From positions 1 to 64,000 of the forward strand of contig NZ_JAKKFI010000103.1 in assembly GCF_022230955.1 (NCBI RefSeq): a stretch of 64,000 nucleotides of DNA, read 5' to 3'. Below are positions 58,261-64,000 of this stretch, piece after piece. Numbering within the stretch: the first letter of the stretch is position 1; the number at the start of each line of letters is the position of its first letter. The translations under genes and the position numbers were made by a program. The notes under the pieces are model-generated. The model worked only from the letters and a program-made list of their open reading frames with translations. It made no database searches and was not told the origin of the DNA. The DNA comes from Micromonospora cabrerizensis. Lineage in GTDB: Bacteria > Actinomycetota > Actinomycetes > Mycobacteriales > Micromonosporaceae.

Positions 58261-61110
58261 ATGCCAGGATGGGTAGGTAACGCAGCAGGGGTCGTCGGGC
58301 CCGGAACGGGGGCTAGCGATGGGGCCGGGTCGAGCGTGACACGACCCAGCATCGACCTGTTCAGCGGCGGCGGTGACACCGGTCGGCTGATGGCGGAGCT
58401 GGACTGGGCCCACACGCCACTCGGCCCGGTCAGCGGATGGCCACAGAGTTTGCGCGCCGCGGTCCGGCTCGTGCTCTCCTCCCGCTATCCCATGCTGCTG
58501 CTCTGGGGGGACGACCTCTCCCAGCTCTACAACGACGCGTACTCCACGCTGATCGGCGACAAGCACCCCGCCGCGCTCGGCAACGACGTGCGGGTGACCC
58601 TGGCCGAGGGCTGGGACGTGCTCGCCCCGCTGATCGAGCAGGCCATGGCCACCGGGGTCGCCAGCTGGGTCCCCGCGCTGCAACTGCTGCTGGAGCGGGC
58701 CGGCTACCGCGAGGAGGCGTACTTCAGCGTCTCGCACGCGCCCGCCCGCGACGACGACGGCCGCACCGTCGGCGTCTTCACCGTGTGCAGCGAGGTCACC
58801 GAGCAGGTGGTCGGCGAACGCCGGCTGCGCCTGCTGCGCGACCTGTCCGTTCTGGGCGACGGGCGCACCGTCGACGTGGACGCCACCGCCGCCCGACTGA
58901 TCGGCACGATCGACAGCCACCCACTGGACGTGCCGTTCGCCGCCATCTACCTGCGCGACGGCGCGGTGCTGCGGCGGCTCGCCTGCACCGGCGGCGACCA
59001 GGGGCACGAGGGGGCGCTACCGGACACCGTCGAGCTGGCCGACCCCGGCCCGGTCGCGTACGCGTGGGGGCTGCCGGACGCCGCCGAGGGCCGCCCGACC
59101 CCGGTGAGCGACGTCGCCGCCCGGTTGCCACTGCCCGCCGGCCCGTGGGGCGACCTGGTCCACACCGCGCTGGCGCTGCCACTCCCCTCCGGCGACGAGG
59201 ACCAGCCGCTCGGTGTCCTGCTGGCGGGGGTCAGCCCCAGCCGAGGGCTCGACGAGGCGTACCGGTCCTTCGACCAGTTGCTGGCGCAGCAGATCTCCGT
59301 GGCGCTGCGCAACGCCCAGGAGCACGAGGAGGAGCGGCGCCGGGTCGAGGCGCTGGCCGAACTGGACCGGGTCAAGACCGACTTCTTCGCCAACGTCAGC
59401 CACGAGTTCCGTACCCCGTTGACCCTCATGCTCGGCCCGCTGGCCGACGCCCTCAGCGACGCGACCGCGCCCCTGGCCCCCGTGCAGCGGGAGCGGGCGG
59501 AGACCGCGTGGCGCAACGCCACCCGGCTGTTGACGCTGGTCAACAGCCTGCTCACCTTCAGCAGTCTGGAGGCCGGGCGGGCGCGCAGCGACGCCCGCGC
59601 GGTCGACCTGTCCGCGCTCACCGCCGAGCTGGCCGGTGTGTTCCGGGCCGCCGTCGAGCGGGCCGGGCTGACCCTGGAGGTGGCCTGCCCACCGCTGCCA
59701 CGGCCGGTGACCATCGACCCGGTCAACTGGGAGCGCATCGTCACCAACCTGCTCTCCAACGCCCTGAAGTACACGTTCATCGGTCGGATCCGGGTCACCC
59801 TGGACGCCGACGACGAGGAGGTACGCCTCACCGTCGCGGACACCGGCATCGGCATCGCCGACCAGGACCTGCCGAAACTCTTCGAACGCTTCCACCGGGT
59901 ACGGGGCGCCCGCTCACGCAGCCACGAGGGCACCGGCATCGGCCTGGCCCTGGTGCACGAGCTGGCCCGGCTGGAGGGCGGCGAGGTCCGGGTGGCCAGC
60001 CGGGTGGGCGAAGGCACCACCTTCACCGTGGCGCTTCCCTGGTCGGCGGCGCGCCGCACGGCGCTGACCGGCCCGCCGGTGGACGGGCGGGGCGACGCCG
60101 CCCGCGCCGCTGCCGAGGAGGCGATGGGTTGGCTCGCCGAACCGGACAGCAGCGTGACGGAGCCCGACCGTACGAGCGGCCCGCCGGTGGACGAGCTGGC
60201 CGGGTCCCGGATCCTGGTCGCCGACGACAACAGCGACATGCGGGCGTACCTCAGCCGGCTGCTCACCGGGCAGGGCTGGCGGGTGCGGACCGTCACCGAC
60301 GGCCGGCAAGCCCTCGACGAGATCGGCCGCGAGCGGCCCGACCTGCTCCTCACCGACGTGATGATGCCGGTGCTGGACGGCTTCGACCTGCTGCGCCGGC
60401 TTCGCGCGGATCCGGCGACCCGGGCGCTGCCGGTGCTGGTGCTCTCCGCCCGTGCCGGCGGTGAGGCCAGCGTGGAGGGCCTGAGCCTGGGCGCCGACGA
60501 CTACCTGGTGAAGCCGTTCGCCGCGGCCGAGCTGATCGCCCGGATCCGGGCCGCCATCCGGCGGGCCCGCGTCCGCACCGCCGCCAGCCCGGCGACGGTC
60601 GACGCCGCACCGGCGACGACGCGACCGGCCGCGGTCACCGACGCCGCGCCGGCCCCGGCGGTCGAACCCGTCGGCGACGTTCCGGTGGTTGCGCAGGCTC
60701 CGGCCGACCGGCACAGGCTGGGCGACGTCCTGGACGTCGGGTGGGCGTACCCGTCCGTGCCCACCTCGGCCGCGGTCATGCGTCGGGACGTCCGGCGGGC
60801 GCTGGGCGACCTCGACGTCGACCCGGACGTGCTGGAGGATCTGCTGCTCGCCGCGTCCGAGGCGATGAACAACGCCGTCGAGCACGCGCAGCGGCCCAGC
60901 CGCCCGGAGGTGCGGGTGCGGGTCCAGGTCGGTGTCGACCTGGTCCGGATCTCGGTGCGGGACTTCGGCACCTGGCGGGACCGGCGACCCGCCATGGACC
61001 GGGGGCGCGGCGCGCTGCTGATGAACGCGTACGGCGACGTGCGGCTGGTCTCCACCGTCGAGGGGACGACGGTGACCATCGAGCGCCGGTTGGCCGCCGA
61101 CCCCGCCTGA
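58261..61110 (+). CDS. hybrid sensor histidine kinase with response receiver and RsbW-like ATPase tail
   Basis: A 949-residue multidomain signalling protein without membrane helices. Order: PAS-like region (about 40-190: SRYPMLLLWGDDLSQLYND, YFSVSHAP), GAF (about 195-360), HisKA with His381 in NVSHEFRTPLTL, HATPase with NLLSNALKYT and DTGIGI, a receiver domain (DDNSDM, Asp699 in LLTDVMMP, Lys751 in LVKPF), then a linker and a second, RsbW/anti-sigma-type ATPase (LLLAASEAMNNAVEHA from 861; VRDFG; GRGALLMNAYGDVRLVS). Similar to SpoIIE-linked stress sensors. The start may be ATG 58261 (aggtgag upstream) or GTG 58336. Confidence 0.85.
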   Translation: MPGWVGNAAGVVGPGTGASDGAGSSVTRPSIDLFSGGGDTGRLMAELDWAHTPLGPVSGWPQSLRAAVRLVLSSRYPMLLLWGDDLSQLYNDAYSTLIGDKHPAALGNDVRVTLAEGWDVLAPLIEQAMATGVASWVPALQLLLERAGYREEAYFSVSHAPARDDDGRTVGVFTVCSEVTEQVVGERRLRLLRDLSVLGDGRTVDVDATAARLIGTIDSHPLDVPFAAIYLRDGAVLRRLACTGGDQGHEGALPDTVELADPGPVAYAWGLPDAAEGRPTPVSDVAARLPLPAGPWGDLVHTALALPLPSGDEDQPLGVLLAGVSPSRGLDEAYRSFDQLLAQQISVALRNAQEHEEERRRVEALAELDRVKTDFFANVSHEFRTPLTLMLGPLADALSDATAPLAPVQRERAETAWRNATRLLTLVNSLLTFSSLEAGRARSDARAVDLSALTAELAGVFRAAVERAGLTLEVACPPLPRPVTIDPVNWERIVTNLLSNALKYTFIGRIRVTLDADDEEVRLTVADTGIGIADQDLPKLFERFHRVRGARSRSHEGTGIGLALVHELARLEGGEVRVASRVGEGTTFTVALPWSAARRTALTGPPVDGRGDAARAAAEEAMGWLAEPDSSVTEPDRTSGPPVDELAGSRILVADDNSDMRAYLSRLLTGQGWRVRTVTDGRQALDEIGRERPDLLLTDVMMPVLDGFDLLRRLRADPATRALPVLVLSARAGGEASVEGLSLGADDYLVKPFAAAELIARIRAAIRRARVRTAASPATVDAAPATTRPAAVTDAAPAPAVEPVGDVPVVAQAPADRHRLGDVLDVGWAYPSVPTSAAVMRRDVRRALGDLDVDPDVLEDLLLAASEAMNNAVEHAQRPSRPEVRVRVQVGVDLVRISVRDFGTWRDRRPAMDRGRGALLMNAYGDVRLVSTVEGTTVTIERRLAADPA

Positions 61111-61129
61111 GTGACCGGCCGGCAGCGCG

Positions 61130-61888
61130 TCAGAGCCGGCGGCCGCTGGCGTCGCGGGCGATGATGCCGTCGAGCCGCTCCCCCGGGGTCAGCTCGACCG
61201 GGTCGAACCAGAAGATCAGCACCTGCTTGTCCATGCTCCACCGGGCCAGTCGGGCGTCGACCTGCCGACCACCGACCGTGCCGACGATGCGGTGGGCGGG
61301 GCCGACGAAATAGCCGAAGGTGGGCACCGGCACGGTCGACGAGCCCTCGTCGTACCCGATCTGATGGAACCCGGGGCTGCGGTCGGCCCCGTCGACGTCG
61401 TTGACCAGGAGGTCCGTGGTCAGCATGCCGTTGGCGGCGCGGCGACCGGCGGCCAGCCCGATGGAGACCTTCGGCTCGCCGGGCACCGACACCCCGACGA
61501 AGTAGTAGACCCGCTGGTCAGCACCGTGTCGCACCCCGCTGTCGATCAGCTGGCCCAGGGGCTTGGGGGGCGGCACGTCGCGGGCCACCGTCGGCGGTGG
61601 AGTGGGCTCCGACGAGGTCGACGCCGTCGGCGAGACGCCGGCCGGTGGCGGAGCGACCGCGACCGGTGGCGGACGCTCGGGCGTCGGCGGGTCACCCGGC
61701 AGGGCGCCGACCGCCACCACGACGACAACGGCGGCCACGCCGGCCGCGAGCGTCGCCGCCCCGGCACCGGCAACCCGCCGACGGGTCCGCAACCGCCGCC
61801 CCTCGCGCATCACCACGGCCAGATCGAGCGATGCGTCGGGGCGCTCGGTGTCCCGCATGGCCTGGCGGAGCCGTTCCAGCTCGCTCAT
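61130..61888 (-). CDS. membrane anti-sigma-like protein partner of SigE-family factor
   Basis: A 252-residue single-span protein. A cytoplasmic N terminus (SELERLRQAMRDTERPDASLDLAVVMREGRRLR) precedes one transmembrane helix (VAGAGAATLAAGVAAVVVVVAVGAL, about residues 38-62), a Pro/Thr-rich spacer and an extracytoplasmic beta-rich domain (RVYYFVGVSVPGEPKVSIGLA, QVLIFWFDPVELTPG). No ZAS zinc motif is present. The ATG shares ATGA with the sigma-factor stop, so both are translated together; such pairs usually inhibit the sigma until a signal arrives. Confidence 0.78.
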   Translation of the reverse strand: MSELERLRQAMRDTERPDASLDLAVVMREGRRLRTRRRVAGAGAATLAAGVAAVVVVVAVGALPGDPPTPERPPPVAVAPPPAGVSPTASTSSEPTPPPTVARDVPPPKPLGQLIDSGVRHGADQRVYYFVGVSVPGEPKVSIGLAAGRRAANGMLTTDLLVNDVDGADRSPGFHQIGYDEGSSTVPVPTFGYFVGPAHRIVGTVGGRQVDARLARWSMDKQVLIFWFDPVELTPGERLDGIIARDASGRRL

Positions 61889-62385
61889 CGGCGCGCCTCC
61901 TCGTCGGATGTCCGCGGCCCGGCGCTGCGCAGCTTCTCCAGGGCTCGTGAGCTGGTGCTCTTGACCGTGCCCACCGACACGGCGAGTTCCCGGGCCACCT
62001 GCGCCTCCGGGAGGTCGAAGTAGTAGCGCAGCACGACGATGGCCCGCTCCCGGGGGCTGAGCGCGCCGAGGATGGTGATCAGCCAGCGCCGGGTGGTCAC
62101 CTCGTCAGCCACGTCGCCGCGCCGCTGCTCCGGCACCTCGTCGGTCGGGTACTCCCGCATCGGCCGCCGCCACCCGTCGACCAGGTGGTTGACCAGGGTG
62201 CGGCGGGCGTACCCGTAGGCGTCGTCGTCATGGATGCGGGACCACGAGGCATAGGTACGGACCAGGGCGGTCTGCGCGGCGTCCTCGGCCTGGTGGTGGT
62301 CGCCGGTCATCAGGAACGCGGCGTGCACGAGCCGCGCGGACGCCGCCCTCGCGAACTCGACGAACTCCCTGTCACCCCGCGCCAC
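61885..62385 (-). CDS. SigE-family ECF RNA polymerase sigma factor
   Basis: A 166-residue sigma-70 factor of the actinobacterial SigE family (not Streptomyces sigE proper). Region 2 is FVEFARAASARLVHAAFLMTGDHHQAEDAAQTALVRTYASW with the core-binding helix, and region 4 is LGALSPRERAIVVLRYYFDLPEAQVARELAVSVGTVKSTSSRALEKLR. GTG 62385 lies seven bases after GGAGG and gives the typical start ARGDREFVEFARA; a longer frame from 62454 adds unconserved residues. It is coupled to the anti-sigma-like gene and diverges from the DUF3152 lipoprotein gene. Confidence 0.9.
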   Translation of the reverse strand: MARGDREFVEFARAASARLVHAAFLMTGDHHQAEDAAQTALVRTYASWSRIHDDDAYGYARRTLVNHLVDGWRRPMREYPTDEVPEQRRGDVADEVTTRRWLITILGALSPRERAIVVLRYYFDLPEAQVARELAVSVGTVKSTSSRALEKLRSAGPRTSDEEARR

Positions 62386-62432
62386 CGCGAACCCTCCCCC
62401 GTCCCACACCGCTATGGACGGGTCAGGTCGGC

Positions 62433-62464
62433 AAAAGGTTGAGCGGTGGGTCACATCAACTTTT
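62433..62464. promoter_or_regulatory. AT-rich inverted repeat between sigE-type and DUF3152 genes
   Basis: aaaaggttga (62433-62442) and tcaactttt (62456-62464) are inverted repeats with one bulged base, around a 13-base spacer. The motif stands out as AT-rich and lies between divergent genes; GGTTGA/TCAAC could be the -35 elements recognised by the SigE-family factor itself. Confidence 0.45.
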
Positions 62465-62524
62465 CGCCACGGTCACCCGTCTTCTCCTCCGCGCCGCCGC
62501 CGAGCGACGCGCGAGGGGAGAGAC

Positions 62525-63346
62525 ATGTCGACGAAGGTTACCCACCGGTGGCGTACCGCCTCGGCGGCGTTGCCGGTGGTGGTGGCGCTGCTCACCGGAT
62601 GCGGGATGCCAGCGGCCGGGCAGCCCCCGACCGGTGCCGGCCCCGCCGGGTCGCCCACGGTGGCTGCCACCGGGCGCCCGACCGGCAGCGCCGACGCGAC
62701 GCCCAGTCCCCTGCCCGTCGTCCCGATCAGCTACCCGGCCGTCGGTGGCAACCGCTGGTCCACCGCAGCCGGCGAGACGGCACCCGGACGCCCGGGCGGC
62801 GGTCGGCTGCTGCGGTACCGGATCGTCGTGGAACGGGACATCCGGGGGCTGCCGGTGGGCGACGTCGCCACGGCGATCACCGCGACACTGAACGATCCCC
62901 GCGGGTGGACGGCCGGCGGGGCGTGGCGGCTGCGCCGGGTGGGTGCCGGCGAAGCCACCGACTTCACCATCTACCTGGCCACCCCCGGCACCCGCGACAC
63001 ACTCTGCCAGGACGTGCCGGACGGCTACACCTCGTGCCGCAACGGTGGCCGCGTGGTGCTCAACGTGGCGCGCTGGGTCAAGGGCGTACCGGGCTACGGC
63101 GCGAGCCTGGCCACCTATCGGCAGTACATGGTCAACCACGAGGTGGGGCACAAGCTCGGGTTCGGTCACGAGCGGTGCCCGGGGCGGGGCCGGCCGGCGC
63201 CGGTGATGCAGCAACAGACGCTGGGCCGGCACGGCTGCACCGCGAACGCCTGGCCGTACCCGGAGGGCAGGGTCCGCCACAGCGGGCCGGTCGGGGCCTA
63301 CGACGACGAGATCCCGCGGCGCGAGGGTGCCTACTCGGCGCAGTGA
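62525..63346 (+). CDS. DUF3152 lipoprotein with metzincin-type zinc motif
   Basis: A 273-residue exported lipoprotein. The signal ends in the lipobox LLTGC (Cys at about residue 26). After a Thr/Pro/Gly linker comes the DUF3152 domain: RYRIVVERDIRGLPVGDVA, WRLRRVG, FTIYLATPGTRDTLC and VVLNVARWVKG, followed by NHEVGHKLGFGHERC, an HExxHxxGxxH zinc signature of metallopeptidases. VMQQQTLG follows as in the met-turn position. Four or more cysteines suggest disulfides. ATG 62525 follows gaggggagag. It diverges from the SigE-family operon. Confidence 0.87.
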   Translation: MSTKVTHRWRTASAALPVVVALLTGCGMPAAGQPPTGAGPAGSPTVAATGRPTGSADATPSPLPVVPISYPAVGGNRWSTAAGETAPGRPGGGRLLRYRIVVERDIRGLPVGDVATAITATLNDPRGWTAGGAWRLRRVGAGEATDFTIYLATPGTRDTLCQDVPDGYTSCRNGGRVVLNVARWVKGVPGYGASLATYRQYMVNHEVGHKLGFGHERCPGRGRPAPVMQQQTLGRHGCTANAWPYPEGRVRHSGPVGAYDDEIPRREGAYSAQ

Positions 63347-63361
63347 GGCTGCGGGCACGCC

Positions 63362-64000
63362 TCAGGTGGGGCGACCGCGCTCCTGGGCGAGCCGCTCGTC
63401 CAGCCGACCCAGCTCGTAGACGGCGTTGAGGCTGGTGGGCAACCGGCTGACATTGTCCGGCACCGGGCCGGGATCCGGCGTGGGAGCGGGGGCTGGCGCG
63501 GGACCCGGGGCTGGCGCGGGAGCGGCGGCCGGGGGACGGCGGCGCAGCAGGAGCAGCACCAGCACCACCAGGCCTGCCAGGACCAGCAGATAGGAGACGG
63601 GCGGCCAGCTGTCGCGGGCGGGGCTGGCGAGCGCCGGCGGGGTGACCGGAGCGGGAGGGGCGCCGTCGCGGCGGGGCACGGCTGCCGTACGGGTGCCCGT
63701 GACCTCGCCACCGACGGGGCGAGCGGGTGCGACCGGAGCAGCCGGGACGTGGACCGCGGCCGGCGAGCCCGCGGACGTGGGGGCCGCGGTCGGTCTCACC
63801 GGGCCGGGTTGGCTCGTGACCGCCGGCGGCCTCGGCGTGGGGGGCGCGGTCGGCGCCGCGCTCGGTGCGCCGTCGCCTTCGAGGAGGTCGTCGACGATCC
63901 GGCCGACGCCACCGAGGAGGTCGGCGACCGGACCCGGGGTGGCCGACGGGGACGGCGCGGGCGCGAGAGCGAGGGTCAGCGCGAGGGCGACGACGGCAGG
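63362..64000 (-). CDS. secreted Pro/Ala-rich single-span protein (5' end cut by window edge)
   Basis: The frame stays open to the right edge, so the N terminus is missing. The visible part begins with the end of a signal peptide (PAVVALALTLALAPA), followed by SPSATPGPVADLLGGVGRIVDDL, a long Ala/Pro/Thr linker, one membrane helix (VSYLLVLAGLVVLVLLLL) with RRRP after it, a second AP-repeat stretch and a short cytoplasmic tail (RLPTSLNAVYELGRLDERL). A start at GTG 63799 would remove the signal peptide and is unlikely. The family is not recognised. Confidence 0.65.
   Translation of the reverse strand, partial: PAVVALALTLALAPAPSPSATPGPVADLLGGVGRIVDDLLEGDGAPSAAPTAPPTPRPPAVTSQPGPVRPTAAPTSAGSPAAVHVPAAPVAPARPVGGEVTGTRTAAVPRRDGAPPAPVTPPALASPARDSWPPVSYLLVLAGLVVLVLLLLRRRPPAAAPAPAPGPAPAPAPTPDPGPVPDNVSRLPTSLNAVYELGRLDERLAQERGRPT

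Overview
This 64-kb window comes from the chromosome of a very GC-rich actinomycete, most likely a Micromonospora-type member of the Micromonosporaceae. The assignment is an inference from several signs: GC-saturated third codon positions, many GTG starts, overlapping ATGA/GTGA gene junctions, a mycothiol-type formaldehyde dehydrogenase, SigE-family ECF and YafY/WYL regulators, an Rpf-like muralytic protein and a class F sortase. I see no rRNA, tRNA, prophage, insertion sequence or CRISPR array. It reads as ordinary chromosome, with about 63 protein genes that mostly form short operons or divergent regulator/target pairs.

Left part (1-15.1 kb): a 45-bp tandem repeat; a MazG-like pyrophosphohydrolase; a secreted alpha/beta hydrolase behind a clear promoter and palindrome; a secreted lysozyme-like protein; DUF3626 and VOC proteins; a TrmO-type tRNA methyltransferase; a coupled S-(hydroxymethyl)mycothiol dehydrogenase/MBL pair for formaldehyde detoxification; DoxX and LtrA membrane proteins; a FeS-type photolyase; a Baeyer-Villiger-type monooxygenase with an SDR; and a WYL regulator diverging from two small genes through a shared operator.

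Central operon (15.2-23.3 kb): the most unusual locus. Four genes joined by 4-base overlaps encode an ABC-ATPase fold in which every catalytic motif is lost, a solute-binding lipoprotein, a fused MalF-MalG-type permease and a membrane-anchored STAND/TPR protein whose P-loop lysine is also threonine. The last gene appears to start at CTG. A normal ABC ATPase and a membrane protein follow. The first four genes look like an importer turned into a sensor or scaffold (inference).

Middle part (23.3-43.2 kb): PHA depolymerase-like esterase, MBL hydrolase, multicopper oxidase, SDR, membrane proteins, a cysteine-cluster/pentapeptide-repeat protein, a MarR/MFS pair with interlocked leaderless promoters, RNase HI, a lone lycopene cyclase, an ArsR-SRPBCC fusion with two operators, a small surface protein next to a class F sortase, CorA, YchJ-like, SRPBCC and VOC proteins, an MFS transporter and an MscS-related protein with a repetitive TQVV tail.

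Right part (43.2-64 kb): Tat-exported amidase, FMN-dependent glutamate synthase-like protein, two GNATs, a YafY regulator/VOC pair, DinB with an SOS box, an Rpf-LysM protein under a c-di-AMP (ydaO) riboswitch, ThuA, ArsR/nitroreductase, HtpG, SDR, secreted M28 aminopeptidase, a hybrid histidine kinase with an RsbW-like tail, a SigE-family sigma/anti-sigma pair, a DUF3152 lipoprotein protease and a truncated secreted protein at the edge.

Two themes recur. Several genes have a TANNNT hexamer 6-8 nt before the start codon and no Shine-Dalgarno sequence, which suggests leaderless mRNAs. Several GC-rich terminator hairpins sit beside tandem duplications, two of which are amplified copies of one terminator arm.
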